Shown: positions 42,279 to 48,940 of the stretch, piece by piece
Layout: each line of letters starts with the position of its first letter
How positions within the stretch are numbered: the stretch's first letter is position 1
Origin: Ruminococcus sp.
GTDB taxonomy: Bacteria > Bacillota > Clostridia > Oscillospirales > Ruminococcaceae
Direction: 5' to 3'
DNA: 48,940 nt
Assembly: GCA_017622925.1 (NCBI GenBank)
Contig: JAGAQC010000048.1
Location: 1-48,940, forward strand
Notes under the pieces: model-generated
The model's input: only the letters and a program-made list of their open reading frames with translations
Told to the model about the DNA's origin: nothing
Databases searched by the model: none
Made by a program: the position numbers and the translations under genes

Positions 42279-43250
42279 TTACTTGTTTTTAGAGCTGCGG
42301 TATTTCATTTGCAGCCTTACATCGTCCCCTTTAAATTCGAGACAGGTGTAAATAGTCGTTATCCGTGACGCTACCTTGCCGCCGTAGCGTGCAGAAATTG
42401 CGGAAAAATCCATATTAGTATTTATAATAGTCGGTTTTTCTTTTATAAGACGGCTGTTTATAATATTATATATCGCCGAATTATAGAATTTGGACTCAAA
42501 TTCCGTACCAAGATCGTCAAGTATAAGCAGGTCGGTATCTGTTATAAGGTCGAGCATTTCAGAGGATTTTTCGTGGCTGAAATGCTCCTTTTCAATATCG
42601 CGAAGAATATTGATTATTGAATCGTAGATAACGCTGTAACCCTTTTGAAGCACCTCGTTAGCTATGGCAAGGGAGATATGCGTTTTTCCGAGACCCGTGT
42701 TGCCGAATATAAGAATACTTTCGGAACTTGGCGTAAAGTTCGCCGCATAATTCACGGCATAATTCAGAATGCGTTCCATAGCAATACGGTCGTTTCCCTG
42801 ATAATAGCCGAGACTGAATGTTTTAAAGCTTGAAAGGGAAAGCTGCGCCTTTTCGTTGAGCTTTGCCGTGGTCAACTTTGCAAAAAGAGCGTTGAGACAA
42901 CTGCATATCATGCTGCCGTTATATCCCGTATCTCCGCACTTGGGGCATGTGTAGTGCATATCGAGGTAATCAGCCGGATACCCGTTCGCCGCAAGAAGTT
43001 GGCGTGCAAGCTGCTGCGCTCCGAGATTATTCTGTCTGATCTGCTCGATCTTTCCGCTTACGTCCTTGCCGTTCGCCTCGGTGATGATGCGGATAAGTTC
43101 TCGTCCCGTATTGAAAAGAGCGTCGTTTATTTCTTTTATTTCGGGAATTTTGTCGTTTATTTCTCTGATACGCGCGTCGTTTTCAGCCTGTGCCTTAGCG
43201 CGCCGCTGTGAAAGAATGGCGTGCGCCTTATCGTAAATTTCGCTGTCCAT
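42279..43250 (-). CDS. DnaC/DnaI-type helicase loader ATPase
   Basis: A 323-residue AAA+ ATPase. The N-terminal helical part (1-90) precedes a Cys4-type zinc motif, CPKCGDTG with CSC about ten residues on. The ATPase has Walker A FGNTGLGKTH (about residue 187), Walker B LLILDDLG and sensor INTNMDFSAISARYGGKVASRI. It should load the replicative helicase at origins or restart sites. Follows the dnaD-like gene by 11 nt. AAGGAG precedes the ATG. In B. subtilis the equivalents are DnaI and DnaD; naming by symbol is left open. Confidence 0.9.
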   Translation of the reverse strand: MDSEIYDKAHAILSQRRAKAQAENDARIREINDKIPEIKEINDALFNTGRELIRIITEANGKDVSGKIEQIRQNNLGAQQLARQLLAANGYPADYLDMHYTCPKCGDTGYNGSMICSCLNALFAKLTTAKLNEKAQLSLSSFKTFSLGYYQGNDRIAMERILNYAVNYAANFTPSSESILIFGNTGLGKTHISLAIANEVLQKGYSVIYDSIINILRDIEKEHFSHEKSSEMLDLITDTDLLILDDLGTEFESKFYNSAIYNIINSRLIKEKPTIINTNMDFSAISARYGGKVASRITTIYTCLEFKGDDVRLQMKYRSSKNK

Positions 43251-43261
43251 TGCTCAGCTCC

Positions 43262-44233
43262 TTATATATTATTTATAAATACCTTATATTTGTCTGCGTT
43301 AAAGCCGTCGGACGATGCCGAAGTTTCGGATTTTTTCTTTTTTCTGTATTCGTTTTCGGCGGACTGTACTTCCTCGGGAGTTTTGTAGCCGCTTTCGCTC
43401 CATGAAATAAGTATTTTGTTGATATATTCAAACGAGACTTTATTTATCTGCTCCACTGTTTTTTCGTATGCGTAGTGGATAAGCTCGGTAGAATAGCCTG
43501 ATTCCTGCCATTGGGAAATAAATTTCTTCTGATTGGCGGTTGGATTTTGCCGAAGTTCAAAAAGCCGTTTTATTTCTCCTGCAAAAGTGTGAGCTGAATT
43601 AAGACGTTCCACTTCCGCTGTAGCTGTTTCGAGATTATTGATTTCCTTTTCTGCCCAGCTTGAAGCGATCTTCTCTATGTAGGAGGCGTTTGGCTTGTTT
43701 ATTTCCGCGCAGTAGCCTATTAATATAAGTATGACCTCTTTTTTCAGTCCAAGGTAATTGAACATCCAGATAAGCGAATTTTGCATTGACGGATTAAGAG
43801 GACCTAAAATAGTTTCGGCAATTTTAAAAAGTTCGGCAATATCGGCATTTTCGCAAATTATCTTTGAGATCTCCGAAGGGGAGATAAGCGTTTTTTTCGG
43901 CGGAGCAGTATCGGTCCGTGGGGACGTTTCGTGTTCTGCGGCAGACGTTGGCTGTTCTTCCGTGTGAAGCTGTACCGTACTTTTAAGTACGGCTATATCG
44001 GAGGTCAGGACGTTTGCCTGCTGCCAGAACATAACAGCGTCCACAGCCTGTTCGGGAGCAACTCCCGTATTTGCGGAAATTTCCTCAGCGGACACAGCTC
44101 TGCCCGAGCATCTGAGAATATAAAGAAGCACCTTTATCTGCCCGTCAGAGGCAAGCTTTAAAAAATTATCGGCAACTATACAAGGAACGCCGAACATAGT
44201 TCCCCAAATACCGCTGTTAGTCTTAAATTCCAC
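43262..44233 (-). CDS. DnaD-domain replication initiation protein
   Basis: A 323-residue protein with an N-terminal winged-helix DnaD_N-like part (about 15-95: LKLASDGQIKVLLYILRCSG, ISANTGVAPEQAVDAVMFW) and DnaD domain(s) (about 155-300: WMFNYLGLKKEVILILIGYC, YIEKIASSWAEK, YINKILISWSESGYKTPEEV). It is thought to remodel DNA and recruit the helicase loader. Start codon is GTG at 44233 behind GGGAGGT. It forms an operon with the loader gene, a standard Firmicute pair. Confidence 0.9.
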   Translation of the reverse strand: MEFKTNSGIWGTMFGVPCIVADNFLKLASDGQIKVLLYILRCSGRAVSAEEISANTGVAPEQAVDAVMFWQQANVLTSDIAVLKSTVQLHTEEQPTSAAEHETSPRTDTAPPKKTLISPSEISKIICENADIAELFKIAETILGPLNPSMQNSLIWMFNYLGLKKEVILILIGYCAEINKPNASYIEKIASSWAEKEINNLETATAEVERLNSAHTFAGEIKRLFELRQNPTANQKKFISQWQESGYSTELIHYAYEKTVEQINKVSFEYINKILISWSESGYKTPEEVQSAENEYRKKKKSETSASSDGFNADKYKVFINNI

Positions 44234-44272
44234 AAATATACCTCCCTCGTATTTCCGAAATGTGTGTTATTA

Positions 44273-44301
44273 ATTATAGCATATTAGATTTAAAATTGCA
44301 A
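44273..44301 (-). promoter_or_regulatory. Promoter of the dnaD-dnaC operon
   Basis: TTGCAA (44296-44301) and TATAAT (44273-44278) on minus, 17-bp spacer. The -35 box overlaps a repeated word GCAATAGGCGCGGAA. Confidence 0.75.
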
Positions 44302-44418
44302 TAGGCGCGGAAGGATTTTTAGATTAATAATTTTTTTAGCGTGAATCGGGTGCAGCGACACGCTGCTTATATCATATCATCTTCAAAAATGCAATAGGCG
44401 CGGAAAAAATTTTGAGTT
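44297..44418. repeat. Direct repeats of GCAATAGGCGCGGAA
   Basis: The word occurs at about 44298-44312 and 44390-44404, the second followed by AAAAATTTTGAGTTT, as in the similar sequence at 249-273. An AGCGTG/CACGCT hairpin (44338-44364) lies between. Function unknown. Confidence 0.6.
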
Positions 44419-44433
44419 TCACTGTAAATGTGC

Positions 44434-44466
44434 ATAAGAAACTGCTCCCGAAGCAGGAGCAGTTAT
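44434..44466 (-). terminator. Terminator of the recD2-mreB-SGNH operon
   Basis: AACTGCTCC/GGAGCAGTT stem (9 bp, 7-nt loop), then TTCTTATG on minus. Confidence 0.78.
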
Positions 44467-44468
44467 TA

Positions 44469-45485
44469 TTACCTATTATACGTTTCTTCGTGCGCTTCAA
44501 TTTGTTCGACAGCGTAAGTCGTATCGAGGTAATTGAAAAGACCGCTTAAAATTTGGGAGTACGCCGAGCTGTTGAGATGAAGTCCGTCGCCGCCTGCGAA
44601 GTCCCAGCCGAGAGCCATTGTGTTCTGGTCGCATAGAACATCGTGAGTATTGAAAAACAACACCTGTTCCGAACCCATATCGTTTATGACCCACTCCAAA
44701 GACGAATTAAACTCACGGATAACATCATTGGTGGTATAGTAATTTCCCTCGGAAACGGGCGTTATACCGCCGACTACGATAGTTGCCGTGGGAACTCTCG
44801 CAAGAATTTCCTCGGCTATCCAACGCATGTTCCAAGCGTAATCATCGGGCGTATAGCTGTAAATATCGTTCATTCCGATAGAAATATAGTACAGAGGAGA
44901 ATAGACATAACTTGCGGCGTCATAGACACCCATAGGACCGCCGCCGAGGTCGAACGTATAATTCCCCATGTTCCATACCGCAAGGGATTCGGCGGCTATA
45001 TTATGCTCGTAGGGGATATAACCGTAGGCGTTGAAGCCGTATGCTATCGAATCTCCGATAATAACGAGCCTGTCCTGATAAAATCCGCTGTTGGGGGATT
45101 CGCCGGCGGAAATATAGTTGTAAACAGGCGGAGCGTACTCGTCCGCAGGTTCTTCAACGGGTTCTGTTTCAAGGGGAAGTTCGGCAGTTTCGGTCGTACT
45201 CGTCTGCGATGACGAAGCCGTTGACGCAGCTATATAAGAAGCTGCTGTCTCAGTCGCAGAGGTCGTTGTGGCGGAAGTTGAAGTTGTTGTCGCCGTAGTT
45301 ATTTTTGTCGAAGCGGCGTATCTGAGCGCAGCTATTTTATATTGGTCGCTCGATACTTTTTCCTCGGGTCTCGCTGTTGAATCGGCTGTAAGGAATACGA
45401 TGAAAACCGAGCATATTACGGCGATCGTGGGAAATATCGGATTCCCGAAAAAGAATTTTATAAAATTATTAACGAATTGTTTCAT
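44469..45485 (-). CDS. Membrane-anchored SGNH/GDSL hydrolase
   Basis: A 338-residue protein. One transmembrane segment (about 15-34) anchors a Thr/Ser/Ala-rich stalk (about 55-115) and an extracellular SGNH domain: LVIIGDSIAYGF (block I Ser), YYISIGMNDIY (block III) and GDGLHLN (block V Asp and His). Such enzymes often remove or add acetyl groups on wall polymers. It follows mreB by 11 nt with only a weak ribosome binding site, so translation is probably coupled to mreB. The link to MreB suggests wall O-acetyl editing during elongation; inference. Confidence 0.9.
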   Translation of the reverse strand: MKQFVNNFIKFFFGNPIFPTIAVICSVFIVFLTADSTARPEEKVSSDQYKIAALRYAASTKITTATTTSTSATTTSATETAASYIAASTASSSQTSTTETAELPLETEPVEEPADEYAPPVYNYISAGESPNSGFYQDRLVIIGDSIAYGFNAYGYIPYEHNIAAESLAVWNMGNYTFDLGGGPMGVYDAASYVYSPLYYISIGMNDIYSYTPDDYAWNMRWIAEEILARVPTATIVVGGITPVSEGNYYTTNDVIREFNSSLEWVINDMGSEQVLFFNTHDVLCDQNTMALGWDFAGGDGLHLNSSAYSQILSGLFNYLDTTYAVEQIEAHEETYNR

Positions 45486-45496
45486 ACACGATACCG

Positions 45497-46516
45497 TTAT
45501 CTGTATTTGTAGACTGTTGCGGCTTCAAATCCGTCTAAAAGGGTCGTCATGCTGCCGAACGCCATGCCCGTACCTTTGGCTACGCAGTTTACCGCGTCTT
45601 TGGCGATACTGCACTTTATGCCCAGCGTGCGCTTGATAAGCTGAGTGAGTCCGCCGAGCAGCGCGCCGCCGCCTGTGAGCAGCAAACCGTTGTCGTAAAT
45701 ATCTCCCACAAGCTCGGGAGGAGCGTCCTCCAGCACCTTGCGGACGGCTTCCATAATGGCGAACGTTTCGTCCTCGATAGCCTTGTACAGCTCTATCTCG
45801 CTAAGCTGTATCTGCGCGGGAAGTCCCTTTGCGAGACTTCGTCCCTTGACCGTATAAGTCATTTCATCGGTAGGGTCGTAGAGGTTACAAAGCTCTATCT
45901 TGACTCTTTCGGCAGTACGTTCGCCTATGAGCAGCTTGTACTTGTTCTGCATATACTTTATAATAGCGCGGTCAATGGAGTTTCCTGCATTTTTAATAGT
46001 ATGCGAGGTAACGACGCCGTTCATGGATACGATAGCGACGTCTGTTGTGCCGCCGCCGATGTCCACGATCATATGTCCCTTGGCTTTGGTGATGTTTACT
46101 CCTGCGCCTATCATAGCGGCAATAGGTTCCTGTATCAGGTAGACCTGCCGTGAACCTGCGCTTTTCGCCGCTTCGACTACTGCACGGCTTTCAATGTCCG
46201 TAATGAACGACGGCACGCAGATGATGATTCTCGGTTTGATAAGCTGATGACCTGTGACTTTAAGGATAAATTCACGAATCATGCTGTGAGCGAGGTCGTC
46301 GTCGGAGATAACGCCGTTGCTGACGGGACGCGCTACGCATATGTAATCGGGATTTCTGCCAATCATTTCGTAAGCCTCTTTACCGACCGCAAGCACACGT
46401 TCTGTACGCGTATTATATGCAATGACGGAGGGTTCGCTCAGGATAACGCCTTTTTTTCCCATAGTCATTACAATATTTGATGTTCCCAAATCTATTCCAA
46501 TATCTGTATTAGCCAT
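45497..46516 (-). CDS. mreB: Rod-shape protein MreB/Mbl
   Basis: A 339-residue bacterial actin that forms membrane-bound filaments guiding lateral wall synthesis. Actin-fold nucleotide motifs are IGIDLGTSN (phosphate 1), IVDIGGGTTDVAIV (phosphate 2) and LLLTGGGALLGGL (adenosine). GAAAGGG precedes the ATG. Placed between recD2 (25 nt) and an SGNH hydrolase, not with mreC/mreD, so it is likely the Mbl- or MreBH-like isolated paralogue; which paralogue cannot be settled here. Confidence 0.95.
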   Translation of the reverse strand: MANTDIGIDLGTSNIVMTMGKKGVILSEPSVIAYNTRTERVLAVGKEAYEMIGRNPDYICVARPVSNGVISDDDLAHSMIREFILKVTGHQLIKPRIIICVPSFITDIESRAVVEAAKSAGSRQVYLIQEPIAAMIGAGVNITKAKGHMIVDIGGGTTDVAIVSMNGVVTSHTIKNAGNSIDRAIIKYMQNKYKLLIGERTAERVKIELCNLYDPTDEMTYTVKGRSLAKGLPAQIQLSEIELYKAIEDETFAIMEAVRKVLEDAPPELVGDIYDNGLLLTGGGALLGGLTQLIKRTLGIKCSIAKDAVNCVAKGTGMAFGSMTTLLDGFEAATVYKYR

Positions 46517-46541
46517 ATTTTCCCTTTCTTTGATTGGTTTA

Positions 46542-48734
46542 TCAGTTTTGAAGCATCTGCTTCAGGCAGCTATAGCGTCTTGTTCTTTTGTTGTTATCGA
46601 CCATTCGGTTTATATTTTCTTCCGAGCCGATAAGTATGAGCAGCTTTTTTGCACGGGTAACTGCCGTATACAGCAGATTTCTGTAGCAGAGCTTCTCAAA
46701 AACTCCCATAACGGGCATAATTACCGCTTCAAATTCACATCCCTGACTTTTATGTACCGTAATAGCGTAGGCAAGCTCGACCTGAGAAAGCAGGTCAAAG
46801 GTGTACGTCGCTTCTCTGCCGTCAAAATCAATGACCGCCGTTTGCGTGACAGGGGAGATGCTTAATATTTTTCCTATATCGCCGTTGAAAATGCCCGTAC
46901 CCTGTTCGTTGTCCTTTTTCCACACAATATCGTAATTGTTTTTGGTCTGCATGACCTTATCCCCGATACGGTAAGTATAGGTGTAGCCCTTATGCTCCGC
47001 CTTATTTCGTGACGGAGGATTCAGCTTTTCCTGTAGGACTTTATTAAGCTCCACCGTACCCAGCGTACCTTTTCGCGATGGAGCTATTATCTGTATATCA
47101 TCGACAGGGGAGTATTTATAGGCATTGGGCAGCCGTCTTTTTGTAAGATCGACTATAAGCTCAACGGCAGTTTCAAATTCGCTTCTTTTAAAAAAGAAGA
47201 AGTCGCTGTCCTTGCGGGTAATATCGGGATAATCGCCGTTTACTATCCTGTGGGCGTTTGTGACGATACAGCTTTGCTGTGCCTGACGGAAAATTTCCGT
47301 AAGTTCAACAACGGGAACAGCTCCGCTTGATATAATGTCTTTCAGAAGATTGCCTGCGCCGACCGACGGGAGCTGGTGAAAGTCTCCTACCATAATAAGA
47401 CGGCAGCCCAGCCTGAGCGCTCGGAGAAGCTTTTCAAACAGCAGACTGTCAACCATTGACATCTCGTCCACCACTATAACGTCGCAGTCGAGGGGATTGT
47501 TTTCGTTGTGGGCGAATATCTGTCTGTCTGCGCTGTCGAATACGACTTCGAGCAGGCGGTGTATGGTTTTGGCTTCGCGGCATGTAAGGTCGGACATACG
47601 TTTTGCGGCTCTGCCTGTGGGGGCGGCAAGGAAAACCTTGTCTCCCCGTTTTTCAAAAATAGAAATGATCGCATTGAGCGTTGTGGTTTTTCCCGTACCC
47701 GGACCGCCTGTAAGAACCATAAGTCCTCTTGAAACGGCGGTAGTGATAGCCTGACGCTGTTTCTGCTCGTATTTTATGCCTTTTTCCTCTTCCTCCAGAT
47801 CAATGAGAGAATCGTAATTATAATCCTCGGGGGAGGTAAAGTCCTTTATAATATGTATTCTGTCGGCAATAAACTGTTCGGCATAGTAATAGTCGGGGAG
47901 GTAGACGTATTCCTTATCGTCAATGACATAGCAGAAAAGTTCGTTGTCCTCAAGAGCGGCGTTGTAGGAGCTGTAAAATTCCTTTTCAGAAATATTCAGC
48001 TTTGGCGAAATTACTTTCAGCAGATGTTCGATAAGCATACACGAGTTGCCCCTCTCGGCAAATGCGCGGAGTATACACTGCATGCCTGCAATTATTCTGT
48101 GATTGGAATTTCTTGGTATGTCAAGTTCCCTTGCGACAGCGTCCGCACGTCCGAATTCCACGTCAATTCCGTCGCCGCAGAGTATGTAGGGATTGAGCTT
48201 TATAAGCTCCATAGAGTTTCCGCCGAATCTTCTGAACGTGTTCATGGCATATTTAGGCTTTATATCGAACTGTGAAAGAAAAGACGTGACCATGCGCAGG
48301 GAAAAGAGCTTTTTTGCCTCCTCTGCGATCTCGTCGCATTTTTTCGGGGAAATTCCTTTGACTTCACTGAGGCGGCGAGGGTTGTTTTCAATGATGTTCA
48401 GCGTATCAGCGCCGAAAACTCCGACTATCTTTCTTGCAAGCCCCGGACCTATGCCCCTGATAGCTCCCGAGGCAAGGTATTTCTCGATATTGACAGTATT
48501 TTCGGGAAGCTTGCGTTCGCAGTATTCAGCTTTGAACTGTACGCCGTATTTGCGTGACGTTTCGTAGTTCCCTTCAAGTATAAGAAGCTCGCCTTCTTCG
48601 ATGTCTCCAAGACAGCCGACAACGGGTATGAGTTCTCCGCCTGCGTCAAGGTCGAGAACGATATATCCGTTGACCTCGTTTCGGAAAAGCACATTTTCCA
48701 CAGAGCCTTCGATGTGCAGCGTTTCCACAGCCAT
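46542..48734 (-). CDS. recD2: RecD2-type ATP-dependent DNA helicase
   Basis: A 730-residue helicase that works without RecBC. N-terminal OB-like and helix-hairpin-helix repeats (GAIRGIGPGLARKI, LSEVKGISPKKCDEI) precede the SF1B core: Walker A GGPGTGKTTTL, Walker B VIVVDEMSM, motif III GDFHQLPSVGAG, and motif VI-type ITVHKSQGCEFEAV with a final YTAVTRAKKLLILIG. Start: GAAAGGA is 7 nt before the ATG at 48734; ATGs at 48740 and 48767 are too close to it or upstream of it. First gene of the operon with mreB and an SGNH hydrolase. Confidence 0.94.
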   Translation of the reverse strand: MAVETLHIEGSVENVLFRNEVNGYIVLDLDAGGELIPVVGCLGDIEEGELLILEGNYETSRKYGVQFKAEYCERKLPENTVNIEKYLASGAIRGIGPGLARKIVGVFGADTLNIIENNPRRLSEVKGISPKKCDEIAEEAKKLFSLRMVTSFLSQFDIKPKYAMNTFRRFGGNSMELIKLNPYILCGDGIDVEFGRADAVARELDIPRNSNHRIIAGMQCILRAFAERGNSCMLIEHLLKVISPKLNISEKEFYSSYNAALEDNELFCYVIDDKEYVYLPDYYYAEQFIADRIHIIKDFTSPEDYNYDSLIDLEEEEKGIKYEQKQRQAITTAVSRGLMVLTGGPGTGKTTTLNAIISIFEKRGDKVFLAAPTGRAAKRMSDLTCREAKTIHRLLEVVFDSADRQIFAHNENNPLDCDVIVVDEMSMVDSLLFEKLLRALRLGCRLIMVGDFHQLPSVGAGNLLKDIISSGAVPVVELTEIFRQAQQSCIVTNAHRIVNGDYPDITRKDSDFFFFKRSEFETAVELIVDLTKRRLPNAYKYSPVDDIQIIAPSRKGTLGTVELNKVLQEKLNPPSRNKAEHKGYTYTYRIGDKVMQTKNNYDIVWKKDNEQGTGIFNGDIGKILSISPVTQTAVIDFDGREATYTFDLLSQVELAYAITVHKSQGCEFEAVIMPVMGVFEKLCYRNLLYTAVTRAKKLLILIGSEENINRMVDNNKRTRRYSCLKQMLQN

Positions 48735-48773
48735 TAACATATCCTTTCCGCACGAATTTGTTTTCACTCTTAC

Positions 48774-48802
48774 ATTATACTACATTTCTCGGAAAAATGC
48801 AA
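48774..48802 (-). promoter_or_regulatory. Promoter of the recD2-mreB operon
   Basis: TTGCAT (48797-48802) and TATAAT (48774-48779) on minus, 17-bp spacer. Confidence 0.8.
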
Positions 48803-48896
48803 ACGTTTCGGGAAATTTATTTTTTCCAAAGAATTTTATTTGTTCATTATCGGCTATATTGAACGGTATATGTATGTGTAAAGTTTTAGTAGGCAG

Positions 48897-48940
48897 ATGA
48901 ATTTTGTAGGGGACGGCGCCCTCGACGTCCCGTTTTCGGA
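48897..48940 (+). repeat. Family 3 repeat, truncated by the window end
   Basis: The first 24 bases (48897-48920) are the exact reverse complement of 308-331; the following GGACGTCCCG-like tail suggests a further palindrome. Cut off by the window edge. Confidence 0.7.

Noticed and set aside
41846-42292. 148-codon open frame in the AT-rich region
   Set aside because: No ribosome binding site, composition unlike neighbouring genes, and it runs across a terminator into the dnaC gene.

Overview
The window reads as a chromosomal stretch of a Gram-positive, anaerobic gut or rumen Clostridium-class bacterium. It most resembles Ruminococcus in the broad sense (Oscillospiraceae, R. flavefaciens-like). 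The pointers are a secreted SGNH hydrolase carrying a type I dockerin, a GH25 lysozyme with long Thr-rich linkers, AddAB instead of RecBCD, a DnaD/DnaC-type helicase-loading pair, the GGGtGRT/Fe-S scaffold pair, a VTC/DUF4956/carbohydrate-binding operon and strong AGGAGG-type ribosome binding sites. I see no rRNA, tRNA, CRISPR array, transposase or prophage gene. The species call is an inference from gene content.

Layout. 1-2308: a stacked-hairpin repeat, then the Fe-S scaffold-like/GGGtGRT pair. 2455-3609: dockerin SGNH hydrolase. 3792-6929: VTC polymerase, DUF4956 membrane protein and carbohydrate-binding lipoprotein, interrupted by a mobile-looking hairpin element. 7271-10020: ABC exporter, LytTR regulator and DUF3021 membrane protein, with a candidate LytTR operator. 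10529-13893: ribbon-helix-helix protein and ClpB. 14040-14791: HU and the lysine-tailed DUF6465 protein. 14907-17047 (minus): aldo/keto ferredoxin-type reductase, ECF S component and DUF1893, flanked by similar hairpins in direct orientation. 17175-19097 (minus): sugar-binding-like sensor fused to GGDEF. 19469-21330: pyrophosphatase and PRPP synthetase. 21391-23775 (minus): solute-binding lipoprotein. 24035-26203: lysine/glutamate repeat protein with BspA-type leucine-rich repeats. 26261-28379 (minus): prephenate dehydrogenase and RluA-type pseudouridine synthase. 28658-30472: GH25 lysozyme. 30596-37536: addB-addA. 37804-48734 (minus): small exporter, FtsH, cell-wall hydrolase, DnaC/DnaD pair, and the recD2-mreB-SGNH operon.

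The genes fall into recognisable themes: envelope and cell-wall work (MreB, SGNH, GH25, SleB-like hydrolase, VTC operon), DNA repair and replication (AddAB, RecD2, DnaD, DnaC, HU), protein quality control (ClpB, FtsH) and nucleotide/aromatic metabolism (Ppa, Prs, TyrA). Most operons have a sigma-70-type promoter with a 17-bp spacer and end in a clear intrinsic terminator.

The most unusual content is non-coding. Two related families of 190-230 bp repeats are built from consecutive hairpins. Copies differ by paired, base-pair-preserving changes, and in one family a 22-24 bp stem has a different sequence in one copy while staying fully complementary. One copy appears to have inserted exactly at the stop codon of the DUF4956 gene, splitting an operon and leaving a 10-bp direct repeat. 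Several unexplained structured leaders (pyrophosphatase, lysozyme, cell-wall hydrolase, GGDEF sensor) and a lysozyme whose second GH25 domain has lost its catalytic acids are the other leads.
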